A stretch of DNA of 64,000 nt. It comes from Deefgea tanakiae. GTDB taxonomy: Bacteria; Pseudomonadota; Gammaproteobacteria; Burkholderiales; Chitinibacteraceae. Numbering within the stretch: the stretch's first letter is position 1; every line of letters begins with the position of its first letter. Both the position numbers and the translations under genes were made by a program. The stretch spans positions 2,356,001 through 2,420,000 of the forward strand of contig NZ_CP081150.1 in NCBI RefSeq assembly GCF_019665765.1, read 5' to 3'. Shown here one piece after another: positions 47,170 through 57,595 of the stretch. Under the pieces are notes generated by a model, which worked only from the letters and a program-made list of their open reading frames with translations, was not told the origin of the DNA and did not search any database.

Positions 47170-48279
47170 TTAGAACCCCGTCCAAGTACCCACCAAGATG
47201 CGCGTTGCAGTATCTTTACCACCATTCGCCGCGCCGTCCAACTGCCATGCACCGTGCATCACGCTAGTCTTATTCGCATTGTCCATCATATGGTGACGGG
47301 CCTGGACAAATGCACTGGTATTTTTAGACAATGCATAGTTGTATTGAGCGTTGATCACGTCCATGCCATCATTTGCAGTTACGCCATCTGTTTCACTATC
47401 AGCAACACGTTGGTAACCCAAATTGAAGTTATGCTTACCTGTTGTATAGCCAGCACGAACCAAGTATTGGTCTACTGTTGTTTTACCAGTACCTGCATGA
47501 ATAGCATTATCAACATCGCCAGTCCATTCATTGCGTTTCATACTTGCCGCAACATTAAAGCCATTATCGAAGCTGTAGATTGCGCCAATGTTATATGCAC
47601 GTGCTTTATTATCGCCAACATTGCTAGTGCCGCCGGAGAAGTCACCTGAGGTACCCCATGCGCTACCACCAAATACATATGCCTCAGAAGACATGGTTGC
47701 GCTATTTTTTGACTCAGAGTAGCCTGCATCCAAGCGCAAGCCACCTACGGCGTAATTTGCTGTGATTTCATAGGCATTAGCATCTGAATTACCAGACCCT
47801 AAATCATATTGAGCTTGGAAAGAGAACCCACCAAAGTTTGGCGAGAAGTAGCTAACCGCATTTGCGTATTGAACGTTATGTGCACCAAAGTCAGCCCATA
47901 CGTTACCTTGTCCCTGAGCACCGTACGGCCAATCTAGTGTCAAATATTGATTCGAGAATTGGTTACCGAAACGAGCCTCACCCCAGCCGCCTTCATAACC
48001 GATCCATGCTTCGCGTTGACCAAAAGAATCATAACGACTTGGTGTTGCGACTTTCTGCGCCAAGCGCCATTTCAACGTATCACCGCTATCGAGTTTGTCT
48101 TTACCATCGATATTCACAATGATCGCGATTTCTTGACCAAACGCGCCATCACCGTTAGAGGCTTGATTTGTACGGTAGAAAAAATCCATTTCTGCAGAAC
48201 CGCTGATTGCCACTTCTGCCATAGCAGGGGCGGCAAAAGCAGTTGCAAGTAAACTAACCATTAAGATACGTTTGAACAT
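47170..48279 (-). CDS. Gram-negative trimeric porin, paralogue 3
   Basis: A 369-residue porin with signal peptide 1-21 (cleavage after AMA), first strand EVAISGSAEMDFFYRTN, then GKDKLDSGDTLKWRLAQKVATP and C-terminal LVGTWTGF. It shares the tail and many strands with paralogue 2, while the loops differ, which suggests different permeability or phage and immune exposure. It is preceded by a 235-base gap before gap. Confidence 0.93.
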   Translation of the reverse strand: MFKRILMVSLLATAFAAPAMAEVAISGSAEMDFFYRTNQASNGDGAFGQEIAIIVNIDGKDKLDSGDTLKWRLAQKVATPSRYDSFGQREAWIGYEGGWGEARFGNQFSNQYLTLDWPYGAQGQGNVWADFGAHNVQYANAVSYFSPNFGGFSFQAQYDLGSGNSDANAYEITANYAVGGLRLDAGYSESKNSATMSSEAYVFGGSAWGTSGDFSGGTSNVGDNKARAYNIGAIYSFDNGFNVAASMKRNEWTGDVDNAIHAGTGKTTVDQYLVRAGYTTGKHNFNLGYQRVADSETDGVTANDGMDVINAQYNYALSKNTSAFVQARHHMMDNANKTSVMHGAWQLDGAANGGKDTATRILVGTWTGF

Positions 48280-48457
48280 ATTTAAATACTCCAGATTGAA
48301 CAGAGAAAACCCAAGAACCCTAGGGCATGTGACGCATTATCCAGACTCAGTAGGATGCGCTCTGTGCAAAATGACGCTTCATCAGAATGTAAAACTACAC
48401 CCATTTGCAACTTAAAACCCTGCTCGTCATATCTAGTTCGGTTGTAACATCAGCAAC

Positions 48458-48488
48458 AAAAAAGCCAGTCGAAAATTTCGACTGGCTT
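48458..48488 (-). terminator. Intrinsic terminator of gap
   Basis: AAGCCAGTCG and CGACTGGCTT pair around a short A/T loop, followed on the minus strand by a T-run. Confidence 0.85.
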
Positions 48489-48514
48489 CCCATTAAAAAC
48501 TGCGCAACTAAATT

Positions 48515-49522
<1,008 letters not shown>

Positions 49523-49743
49523 TCATCTCCAGAGAATGGGAAAATCGAATAAATCGGGACGGTTAAGCATGCACTATGTAGCGCACTCTTGCCTTTGCGC
49601 CACGACAAACACCGCGCAAAAATTCTATCAAGAGCAAGACAAACAGGTATTAATTACAATTGCCGTAACAATCTATACGGGCTCACCATAGACAGCAAGC
49701 CCAACATCGCCGGCGGTCAATGACCCACGGCGACCTGACAATG

Positions 49744-50367
49744 TTATGGACGCAATGCAGCAGCTTCACGTGCTAAAGCGGTGATACCAGCCCAATCGCC
49801 AGCGGCAACCATCTCTTTTGGCGCTAACCAAGAGCCACCAACACAGCCCACGTTTGGCAATGCCAACAATTTTGGCGCCGACTCCAAGCTCACGCCACCC
49901 GTTGGGCAGAATAAAATTTGTGGCAATGGGCCGCCAAGCGCTTTCAGCATGGCCAAGCTACCAGCTTGCTCTGCAGGGAACAACTTCATTGCATCAAAGC
50001 CTTCTTCCAATGCCGCAATCGCTTCTGATGGCGTCATCACGCCTGGCAGCAATTGAATACCACATTCACGCGCAGCTGCAGCGAGTTTTGGGGTCAAGCC
50101 AGGAGTAACTGCAAATACCGCACCAGCATCTTTCGCTTGTTGGAATTGCTCTGGACGAACCACGGTACCGACACCAACGATCGCGCCTGGCACATTATCA
50201 GCAATGGCTTTAACTGCAGCTAAGGCAGCTTCAGTGCGCAAAGTCACTTCCAATACTCGGATACCACCTTCTACCAAAGCTTGCGCCAAAGGCACAGCGT
50301 GTTCCACTTTTTCAATGACCAAAACTGGCATCACCGAGCAAGAGCGCATAATGTCGCGAATTTGCAT
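49744..50367 (-). CDS. eda: KHG/KDPG aldolase
   Basis: A 207-residue aldolase that splits KDPG into pyruvate and glyceraldehyde-3-phosphate, the last Entner-Doudoroff step. The Schiff-base Lys is in DAMKLFPAEQAG; EVTLRTEAAL carries the catalytic Glu; FAVTPGLTPKL is the conserved loop. ATG 50382 is in frame, but GGAAGAG lies six bases before ATG 50367, which was chosen. It follows edd on the same strand across a 47-bp palindrome. Confidence 0.95.
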   Translation of the reverse strand: MQIRDIMRSCSVMPVLVIEKVEHAVPLAQALVEGGIRVLEVTLRTEAALAAVKAIADNVPGAIVGVGTVVRPEQFQQAKDAGAVFAVTPGLTPKLAAAARECGIQLLPGVMTPSEAIAALEEGFDAMKLFPAEQAGSLAMLKALGGPLPQILFCPTGGVSLESAPKLLALPNVGCVGGSWLAPKEMVAAGDWAGITALAREAAALRP

Positions 50368-50433
50368 GTTCAACTCTTCCATTTTCGTTATAAAAATAAG
50401 CCACTCAAATAAATGACCCAGTAAAAAAAATTA

Positions 50434-50480
50434 GGTATAGCCACCTAGCCATTGTTATTAAATAGCTAGGTGGCCATACC
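50434..50480. repeat. 47-bp GGTAT...ATACC palindrome, copy 6 (best-paired copy)
   Basis: Arms 50434-50449 and 50465-50480 pair at 15 of 16 positions (GGTATAGCCACCTAGC against its inverted copy). The centre is A/T-rich. It lies between edd and eda within the likely mRNA. Confidence 0.85.
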
Positions 50481-50486
50481 CTTAAA

Positions 50487-52310
50487 TCAATGTGCCAAAC
50501 CCATACTCACAGCGCCTTCTTCGGCGCCGGTCGCATTTTGACGGAATGTAGTAAACAATTCGCGCCCCATGCCAAAACCATTTTTAGACATATCAGCCGT
50601 CACCACTTCACGAGCAGCCCAAACTGCTTCATCTACTTGCGCGACCAGCTCACCTGTCTCTGCGTTCAGCAAAATCATATCGCCAGTGCGAACTTTACCC
50701 AAGGCACCGCCCGATACAACTTCAGGCGTAATATGAATTGCTGCAGGCACTTTACCCGACGCGCCCGACATACGGCCATCGGTAACCAGCGCAACTTTGA
50801 AGCCGCGATCTTGCAATACGCCCAATGGCGGCGTGAGTTTATGTAACTCTGGCATGCCGTTAGCACGCGGGCCTTGGAAACGCACCACGGCGATAAAGTC
50901 TCGCTCAAGTTCGCCGCGTTTAAACGCTGCAATCACATCTTCTTGATCATCAAACACAATCGCTGGGGCATTCACGACACGGAACTCAGGCGCGACGGCC
51001 GAAGTTTTAATCACCGCACGACCCAAATTACCTTGCAGCAATTTGGTGCCACCATCAGCTTGGAATGGTTTTGCAACGGTACTCAATACTGTTGTGTCAC
51101 CCGCAACCGTTGGCGCATCACGCCAAACCACAGCACCATTATCCAAGAATGGTTCTTGCGCATAATGACGTAAACCAAACCCTGCAGCAGTCCATACATC
51201 GTTATGCAATAGACCCGCATCCAGCAATTCACGAATCACGTAGCCCATGCCGCCCGCTGCATGGAAGTGATTCACATCCGCAGCGCCGTTTGGATAGACT
51301 TTGGCCAACAATGGAATCACTGCAGACAAATCACTAAAGTCTGACCAATCAATAATTACGCCAGCGGCGCGTGCAATTGCGATCAAGTGAATCGTGTGAT
51401 TAGTTGAACCGCCAGTAGCGAGCAAACCGATGATGCCGTTGATAATCGCTTTTTCATCGATCACTTTACCTACTGGAATAAATTCATTACCCAAAGAGGT
51501 GATTTGAGCTGCGCGCTTGGTCGCAGCCACTGTCAGTGCATCACGCAATGGCGTACCTGGATTAACAAATGCGGCGCCTGGCAAATGCAGACCCATGATT
51601 TCCATCAGCATTTGATTTGAATTGGCAGTACCAAAGAAAGTACAAGTACCTGGACCGTGATAAGAGCCCTCTTCTGATGCCAACAAGGCATCGCGACCTA
51701 CTTTGCCCTCGGCAAACAATTGGCGCGTTACATTTTTTTCTTTATTAGAAATGCCGGTGGTCATCGGACCAGCAGGTACAAAAATTGTTGGCAAGTGGCC
51801 AAATTGCAAAGCGCCAATCAAAAGACCAGGAACGATCTTGTCACAAACACCTAAACACAGCGTTGCATCGAACATATTGTGCGATAAAGCCACCGCAGTT
51901 GACATCGCAATCACATCACGGCTAAACAAAGACAATTCCATGCCAGCCTGACCTTGGGTCACACCATCGCACATTGCAGGCACACCGCCAGCGAACTGCG
52001 CAGTGGCACCGACTTCATGGGCGGCTCTTTTAATAATGGCTGGGAACGTCTCAAAAGGTTGGTGTGCCGATAGCATTTCATTGTATGACGACACAATCGC
52101 GATATTGGCTGATTTCATTTCGCGCAACATGATTTTATCGGTCGTCGGCATTGCTGCCCAAGCATGCGCCTGATTGGTACAGGCCAAACCTTTACGAACA
52201 GGCTCTTTTTTTGCTGCTTCTTCCAAACGCGCCAAATAACGACCGCGTGAATCTTTACTGCGCTCAATAACACGTTGTGTTACTTCAGCCAGACGTGGAT
52301 GCAATGTCAT
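50487..52310 (-). CDS. edd: 6-phosphogluconate dehydratase
   Basis: A 607-residue IlvD/Edd family iron-sulfur dehydratase. Cluster cysteines are likely in [11 protein letters not shown] and [33 protein letters not shown] and [19 protein letters not shown] are family signatures. It converts 6-phosphogluconate to KDPG. A TTG at 52322 is in frame, but GGAG sits six bases before ATG 52310. It is divergent from zwf, with a HexR-like operator in front. Confidence 0.96.
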   Translation of the reverse strand: MTLHPRLAEVTQRVIERSKDSRGRYLARLEEAAKKEPVRKGLACTNQAHAWAAMPTTDKIMLREMKSANIAIVSSYNEMLSAHQPFETFPAIIKRAAHEVGATAQFAGGVPAMCDGVTQGQAGMELSLFSRDVIAMSTAVALSHNMFDATLCLGVCDKIVPGLLIGALQFGHLPTIFVPAGPMTTGISNKEKNVTRQLFAEGKVGRDALLASEEGSYHGPGTCTFFGTANSNQMLMEIMGLHLPGAAFVNPGTPLRDALTVAATKRAAQITSLGNEFIPVGKVIDEKAIINGIIGLLATGGSTNHTIHLIAIARAAGVIIDWSDFSDLSAVIPLLAKVYPNGAADVNHFHAAGGMGYVIRELLDAGLLHNDVWTAAGFGLRHYAQEPFLDNGAVVWRDAPTVAGDTTVLSTVAKPFQADGGTKLLQGNLGRAVIKTSAVAPEFRVVNAPAIVFDDQEDVIAAFKRGELERDFIAVVRFQGPRANGMPELHKLTPPLGVLQDRGFKVALVTDGRMSGASGKVPAAIHITPEVVSGGALGKVRTGDMILLNAETGELVAQVDEAVWAAREVVTADMSKNGFGMGRELFTTFRQNATGAEEGAVSMGLAH

Positions 52311-52366
52311 ACGAAACTCCAAATAATCTGGGGGCGATACCCCAGCAAAAATGCACGGAAATTAAG

Positions 52367-52381
52367 CGTAGTTTTACTACA
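52367..52381 (-). promoter_or_regulatory. HexR-type operator at the edd promoter
   Basis: CGTAGTTTTACTACA (minus strand TGTAGTAAAACTACG) is a near-perfect palindrome matching the HexR consensus TGTArTwwwAyTACA except one end base. On the minus strand it overlaps a plausible -10 TAAAAC, 17 bases after TTGCTC, so binding would block edd transcription. Confidence 0.7.
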
Positions 52382-52534
52382 ATCAACGCCGTAGAGCAAC
52401 CCAAAAAGTACATTGTCACTTTGCGCTGCAATGCAACATTGGCGTTTAGGACCATGGACTTGCTGCTCTTTACGAACAAAAAACACATGGTAGAATTAAC
52501 AAATAACAAATTCGTTTGCACCGCCATTTATGCA

Positions 52535-52549
52535 TGTAGTAAGATTACA
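52535..52549 (+). promoter_or_regulatory. HexR-type operator at the zwf promoter
   Basis: TGTAGTAAGATTACA fits the HexR consensus TGTArTwwwATTACA with one internal mismatch. It overlaps a possible -10 (TAAGAT) with TTGCAC 18 bases upstream. HexR itself is encoded two genes downstream of zwf. Confidence 0.7.
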
Positions 52550-52615
52550 AAGCTTACTTGTCTGCACGCACAATTTAGGTGCACATCAAACCTCAACTGG
52601 GAAGGATTTTCGGCA

Positions 52616-54064
52616 ATGACTCCGATCGACGCTTTCGACATGGTATTTTTTGGCGGCACTGGTGACTTGGCCCTGCGCAAGCTATTACCAGCACTTTACC
52701 ACCAACACCAAGATGGCAACCTTCCAGAGGATGGTCGCATCATCTGCTTAGGCCGCAGCCCTTCAGACACAACAAGCTACGTCGCGAAAGCACAAAGCAA
52801 AGCACGCGAATTCTTAGGCAAGCATTATAACGAAGCCGACTGGGCTGTGTTCGCCTCACGCATTGAATATTTCAAAGTTGATGCAAATACCTTGAGTGAT
52901 TTTGTTGTTTTAGCAGAAGCACTCAATAAATTCCCTACTCGCAATCGCGTATTTTATCTCTCGACTGCGCCTGATTTTTTTGCTCCGATTGCAAAAAACC
53001 TAGCTGAAGTCGGCCTAAACAAAGGCAACGCCCGCGTTGTTCTCGAAAAACCCCTCGGCCACGACCTTGACTCATCAAATAAAATTAATGATGAAGTGGG
53101 CGAATACTTCACCGAACAGCAAATTTATCGGATTGATCACTATCTCGGCAAAGAGCCTGTGCTCAATTTAATTGCCCTGCGCTTTGCCAATACCTTGCTT
53201 GAGCCTCTCTGGCGCCGTGAATGGATTCGTGACGTACAAATCACCGTGACTGAACAAGTCGGCGTTGAAACTCGCGCAGACTTTTACGACAAAACAGGCG
53301 CTTTGCGCGATATGGTACAAAACCATCTCTTGCAATTGCTCACTATCGTGGCAATGGAACCGCCAGCCTCAATCGACGCTGATGCAGTACGTGATGAAAA
53401 ACTCAAAGTATTGCGCGCACTGAAACCGCTCACGCCAGAAACAGTGCATAGTAAAGTCGTGCGCGGTCAATATCGTGCCGGTGCAGTCGGTGGCAAAGCA
53501 GTTCCTGGTTACCAAGATGAACCAGGTGTTCCGGCTGGCTCAAAAGCAGAAACATTTGTGGCTCTAAAAGCTGAAATCGAAACTTGGCGTTGGGCGGGTG
53601 TGCCATTCTTCTTGCGTACCGGCAAACGCCTACAAGAACGCCTTGCTGAAATCGTGATTAATTTCCGTGAAGCACCGACTTCAATTTTCGGCAAAAATAC
53701 GCAACCGAACCGTCTAGTGATTCAATTACAACCTGCTGAGTCAGTTCGCCTCTACATGCTTGCGAAAGAACCAGGTCGTGAACGCTTGCGTGAAGTGTAT
53801 TTGGATTTGGATTTCAAAGAAGCTTTTAGTACCCGCAGCCCAGAAGCTTATGAGCGCCTATTAATGGATGTCATCAAAGGTGATCTATCGCTGTTCGTAC
53901 GTCGCGACGAACAACGTGCGGCTTGGCGTTGGGTTGAGCCAATTATCGATAGCTGGGAAAACAGCAACGAAGGCCCTAAAACCTACTCTGCTGGCACTTG
54001 GGGCCCTGCGGCCTCTTCTGCACTATTGTCTCGCGACGGAATGTGTTGGCACGAAGAGGCGTAA
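52616..54064 (+). CDS. zwf: Glucose-6-phosphate 1-dehydrogenase
   Basis: A 482-residue enzyme making 6-phosphogluconolactone and NADPH. The coenzyme loop is FFGGTGDLALRKLLPAL (family GxxGDLA); RIDHYLGKEPVLNL is the catalytic motif with His; VPFFLRTGKRL is conserved. The open frame extends 113 codons upstream across the promoter and operator, but ATG 52616 behind GGAAGGA gives the family start. It heads zwf-pgl-hexR-pgi. Confidence 0.97.
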   Translation: MTPIDAFDMVFFGGTGDLALRKLLPALYHQHQDGNLPEDGRIICLGRSPSDTTSYVAKAQSKAREFLGKHYNEADWAVFASRIEYFKVDANTLSDFVVLAEALNKFPTRNRVFYLSTAPDFFAPIAKNLAEVGLNKGNARVVLEKPLGHDLDSSNKINDEVGEYFTEQQIYRIDHYLGKEPVLNLIALRFANTLLEPLWRREWIRDVQITVTEQVGVETRADFYDKTGALRDMVQNHLLQLLTIVAMEPPASIDADAVRDEKLKVLRALKPLTPETVHSKVVRGQYRAGAVGGKAVPGYQDEPGVPAGSKAETFVALKAEIETWRWAGVPFFLRTGKRLQERLAEIVINFREAPTSIFGKNTQPNRLVIQLQPAESVRLYMLAKEPGRERLREVYLDLDFKEAFSTRSPEAYERLLMDVIKGDLSLFVRRDEQRAAWRWVEPIIDSWENSNEGPKTYSAGTWGPAASSALLSRDGMCWHEEA

Positions 54065-54074
54065 GCCTTTAATC

Positions 54075-54117
54075 AGTTTCCCGAATTACGCCAAGCCGTG
54101 GCAAAATTCGGGAAACT
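54075..54117. repeat. Nested perfect inverted repeat between zwf and pgl
   Basis: AGTTTCCCGAATT (54075-54087) and AATTCGGGAAACT (54105-54117) are perfect 13-bp arms; inside, GCCA and TGGC form a second stem around AGCCG. No T-run follows, so it is more likely an mRNA-stability or processing hairpin than a terminator. Confidence 0.8.
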
Positions 54118-54163
54118 CCGAATTGCACAGCAAATATTGTATTGAATCTCTGGAGAATCCTGA

Positions 54164-54862
54164 ATGTCCCTGCAATGGCATGAGTTCGCAAACAAAGACG
54201 AGCTCGACCTTAACCTCGCCCACTCTATTGCTGAGCAATTAAAACAAGCAATCGCAGAGCGCGGTACCGCCAGCCTGGCCGTTTCCGGTGGTCGCACACC
54301 AGCAGGGATGTTTAAGGCTTTGCGTACTAGTCCTATCGACTGGGCAAAAGTAAACATCACCTTAGTCGATGAACGTTGGGTTCCCAATGACCATGCAGAC
54401 AGCAACGAGCGCTTGACTCGCGAGAACTTACTGCAAGAAAACGCAGCTGCGGCCAACTTTATTTCTATGGTCAACGAATCTGCAACACCACACGAAGGCT
54501 TAGCAGGTATTGAATTACAGCTTAATGTAATCAAATGGCCTATCGACATACTGATCCTTGGCATGGGTGATGACGGCCATACCGCCTCACTATTTCCAAA
54601 TGCAATCGAGCTTGAGGCTGCATGCGCTTCGACCAATTTAGTCGCAGCGGTAACGCCTCCTGCTGCGCCTCATCAACGAATCACCCTCACTTTACCGACG
54701 ATTGCACAAGCTAGAAACGTACTGGTGCACATTACCGGCACCGGTAAAAAAGAATTGCTCAATACAGCAATGCAAGAACAAAAAGCCATCACCGATCTCT
54801 ACCCAATTCGCCGCGTACTCGACCAAGTTAAGAGCACCGCACAGGTTTATTGGACTGCCTAA
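54164..54862 (+). CDS. pgl: 6-phosphogluconolactonase
   Basis: A 232-residue DevB-type lactonase that hydrolyses the product of Zwf. SLAVSGGRTPAGMFKAL, ITLVDERWVPNDHADSNE and LGMGDDGHTASLFPN are the family motifs; the last holds the catalytic His. GGAGA precedes the ATG. It lies between zwf and hexR. Confidence 0.95.
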   Translation: MSLQWHEFANKDELDLNLAHSIAEQLKQAIAERGTASLAVSGGRTPAGMFKALRTSPIDWAKVNITLVDERWVPNDHADSNERLTRENLLQENAAAANFISMVNESATPHEGLAGIELQLNVIKWPIDILILGMGDDGHTASLFPNAIELEAACASTNLVAAVTPPAAPHQRITLTLPTIAQARNVLVHITGTGKKELLNTAMQEQKAITDLYPIRRVLDQVKSTAQVYWTA

Positions 54863-54892
54863 GTGATTTCAACCTTTTCCATTTTTTCTTCC

Positions 54893-54924
54893 AACGCCAA
54901 AGCAGCTTTTCTGCTTGGCGTTAT
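54893..54924 (+). terminator. Hairpin between pgl and hexR
   Basis: AACGCCAAAGCAG pairs with CTGCTTGGCGTT, one base bulged. The tail is ATTGCGTTTG, a poor T-run, so termination would be weak; it may set hexR expression below zwf-pgl. Confidence 0.45.
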
Positions 54925-54949
54925 TGCGTTTGATTGAGGGCGCCAAATC

Positions 54950-55795
54950 ATGCTCGAACGAATCAAAGCAGTACTTGATACATTATCTAAATCTGAACGC
55001 AAGGTGGCCGATCTGGTATTGGCTCAGCCAAACCTCGTGGCCAATGCACCGATTGCACAAATTGCAGAGCTATCTGACGTTTCGCAACCGACTGTGATTC
55101 GCTTCTGCCGTTCACTCAATTGCTCTGGCCTGCAAGACTTTAAACTTCGCCTCACGCGTAGCTTGGTCTCGGGTGTGCCCTATGTGCACTCGATGGTCTC
55201 TGCAGATGACTCAGCGCATGATTTAGCCAAAAAGTTATTCGATAACAATATTTCTCATCTACTGCGCTGCCGCAATGAGCTCGATACCGATGTACTCGAC
55301 AAAGCCATTCGTATTCTTTCCAGCACAGGAAAAATCGAGGTTTGGGGACAAGGTCAATCCGGTGCCGTCGCAATTGATGCGCAAAATAAATTTTTCCGTT
55401 TAGGCGTTCCGACTGTCGCCTATACCGACCCGCATATGCACGGCATGAGCGCATCGATGCTCAAACCGGGCGACGCGGTGATTGCCGTATCTAACTCTGG
55501 CCGCACGCTAGACATGCTGCGGTCAGTCGAAATCGCGCGTGATTCAGGCGCGGACGTCATTGGGATTACGCACTCCAAATCACCGATGGCTAAGCGCTGC
55601 AATATTTGTCTGTTTGCCGACACGATGGAAGATCCAGACCTATACACCCCGATGATTACCCGCATCGTGCATTTGGTGATTATCGACGTACTGGCCGTAG
55701 GGGTTGCACTCAAACGCGGCCCTGAGCTGATCGATCAGCTCGAGAAAATGAAACGCAATATGAAAGAAAAACGAGTCCGTGGACATGACCACTAA
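54950..55795 (+). CDS. hexR: HexR, RpiR-family repressor of central carbon genes
   Basis: A 281-residue regulator. The RpiR-type HTH ([45 protein letters not shown]) lies at 13-60 and a SIS sugar-phosphate domain ([35 protein letters not shown]) follows. HexR releases DNA on binding KDPG. Its own operators appear upstream of edd and zwf, so the window holds repressor and targets. The stop region overlaps the upstream open frame of pgi. Confidence 0.95.
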   Translation: MLERIKAVLDTLSKSERKVADLVLAQPNLVANAPIAQIAELSDVSQPTVIRFCRSLNCSGLQDFKLRLTRSLVSGVPYVHSMVSADDSAHDLAKKLFDNNISHLLRCRNELDTDVLDKAIRILSSTGKIEVWGQGQSGAVAIDAQNKFFRLGVPTVAYTDPHMHGMSASMLKPGDAVIAVSNSGRTLDMLRSVEIARDSGADVIGITHSKSPMAKRCNICLFADTMEDPDLYTPMITRIVHLVIIDVLAVGVALKRGPELIDQLEKMKRNMKEKRVRGHDH

Positions 55796-55853
55796 AAAAC
55801 CACGTAGCAATAATAAGACAACACCAGTTTGCGATCAAAAAGGAACGATTCAG

Positions 55854-57500
55854 ATGTCCAACCTCACCGCATCCCCTGCTTGGCAAGCGCTTGCCGAACA
55901 TTTCAAAGAAATTTCACCACTGCAAATGCGGGATATGTTTGAGAATGACCCGCATCGCTTTGAACGATTTTCACTTGAGTCGGGCGGCTTGTTCTTTGAT
56001 TACTCAAAGAATCGTATTAATGAAAAGACCGTCGCCTTGCTAATGGATTTGGCGCGCCAGTCAGGACTGTCTGAACGCATTGAAAAGATGTTTTCCGGTG
56101 AAAAAATCAACACCACCGAGAATCGTGCTGTTTTGCATACCGCTTTACGCAATCTCGATCGCAATCCCATCATGGTCGATGGCGAAGACGTGATGCCAAA
56201 AGTGAACGCTGTGAAAGAGCAAATCGGCAATTTCTCCGATAAAGTTCGCTCAGGCGAATGGCAAGGCTACACAGGCAAACCAATTACCGATGTAGTAAAT
56301 ATTGGTATTGGTGGCTCAGACCTAGGCCCACTGATGGTGTGCCAAGGCCTGAAAGAGTACGGTCACGCTCGGCTGACCATGCACTTTGTTTCAACTGTAG
56401 ATGGCGATCAAATCGTTTCAACGCTGAAAAACCTCGATCCAGAAACAACACTGTTTATCGTTGCTTCAAAAACCTTCACGACCCAAGAAACGATTACCAA
56501 TGCCCGCACTGCACGTAAATGGTTCTTATCAACAGCCATCGATGAAAAGCACATCGCCAAGCATTTTGTTGCTGTATCGACCAATAGCAAAGCCGTGGCC
56601 GAGTTTGGTATCGACATCAACAATATGTTTGAATTCTGGGATTGGGTCGGCGGTCGTTACAGCCTCTGGTCAGCAATTGGTCTACCGATTGCCATTTACT
56701 TGGGTAAACACAATTACCAAGATTTGTTGCATGGCGCGTACACCATGGATCAACACTTCCGTGGCAAACCACTCGAGCAAAACCTGCCGGTCATTATGGG
56801 CATGCTTGGCATTTGGTATGCGAACTTCTTTGAAGCGAGCACACACCTGATTTCTCCATACAACCAATGCTTATCCCGCTTCCCTGCATACTTGCAGCAG
56901 CTGGATATGGAATCAAATGGTAAGTCGGTCGATTTAGACGGCAATCGCGTTGATTATGCAACAGGCCCTGTCGTATGGGGTGATGCAGGTATTAACGGCC
57001 AGCACGCGTATTACCAGATGCTGCACCAAGGTACCCAGCTACTGCCTATCGATTTTATCTCCACCATCGAGCATCCAGATATTCCAGAGCCACACAGCAC
57101 CATCTTGATGGCTAATGTGTTTGCGCAGACCGAAGCCTTTATGCGCGGCAAGAATGAAGCTGAAGTTCGCGCTGAACTCGATAAAGCCGGCATCGTCGGT
57201 GAGGCGCAAGAAAAACTCGCTCCACACAAGATTTTCAAGGGCAATCGCCCAACCAATACGATTCTGATGCAACGCCTGACGCCACGTCGTTTGGGTGCGC
57301 TTATTGCGCTGTACGAGCACAAAGTCTTCGTTCAAGGCACAGTTTGGAATGTCAACTCCTACGACCAGTGGGGCGTTGAGCTTGGCAAGCAACTAGCCAA
57401 AGCGATTGAAGCCGACCTCACTACACCGGGCTTGACCAATACGCACGACGCATCAACCAATGGTTTAATCAATTATTACAAGCGGAACACCCCGCGCTAA
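55854..57500 (+). CDS. pgi: Glucose-6-phosphate isomerase
   Basis: A 548-residue enzyme interconverting glucose- and fructose-6-phosphate. [13 protein letters not shown], the [16 protein letters not shown] phosphate-binding motif, [15 protein letters not shown] and KNEAE are family signatures. The frame is open to 55779, overlapping hexR, but AAGGA upstream of ATG 55854 and [13 protein letters not shown] fit the family start. It ends the zwf-pgl-hexR-pgi set. Confidence 0.97.
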   Translation: MSNLTASPAWQALAEHFKEISPLQMRDMFENDPHRFERFSLESGGLFFDYSKNRINEKTVALLMDLARQSGLSERIEKMFSGEKINTTENRAVLHTALRNLDRNPIMVDGEDVMPKVNAVKEQIGNFSDKVRSGEWQGYTGKPITDVVNIGIGGSDLGPLMVCQGLKEYGHARLTMHFVSTVDGDQIVSTLKNLDPETTLFIVASKTFTTQETITNARTARKWFLSTAIDEKHIAKHFVAVSTNSKAVAEFGIDINNMFEFWDWVGGRYSLWSAIGLPIAIYLGKHNYQDLLHGAYTMDQHFRGKPLEQNLPVIMGMLGIWYANFFEASTHLISPYNQCLSRFPAYLQQLDMESNGKSVDLDGNRVDYATGPVVWGDAGINGQHAYYQMLHQGTQLLPIDFISTIEHPDIPEPHSTILMANVFAQTEAFMRGKNEAEVRAELDKAGIVGEAQEKLAPHKIFKGNRPTNTILMQRLTPRRLGALIALYEHKVFVQGTVWNVNSYDQWGVELGKQLAKAIEADLTTPGLTNTHDASTNGLINYYKRNTPR

Positions 57501-57504
57501 AGCC

Positions 57505-57529
57505 AAAAGGCGGTTACTCCCCGCCTTTT
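57505..57529 (+). terminator. Intrinsic terminator after pgi
   Basis: AAAAGGCGG and CCGCCTTTT pair around TTACTCC; the T-rich arm and following CATTAA complete a modest terminator. Confidence 0.75.
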
Positions 57530-57595
57530 CATTAACTCAACATCCGACCTAAGCATCGGATGCGTAAAACACCACCACTCACAAGGTAGATACAA

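Noticed and set aside
49644-49658. A HexR operator upstream of gap
   Set aside because: Only the ATTACA half fits; the other half of the palindrome is missing.
49646-49692. A 47-bp family copy upstream of gap
   Set aside because: It starts GGTAT but ends ATAGA (two mismatches) and lacks the inner pattern.
52277-52615. A 113-residue N-terminal extension of zwf
   Set aside because: It would translate through the edd start, both HexR-like operators and the promoters, and matches nothing; ATG 52616 has a proper ribosome site.
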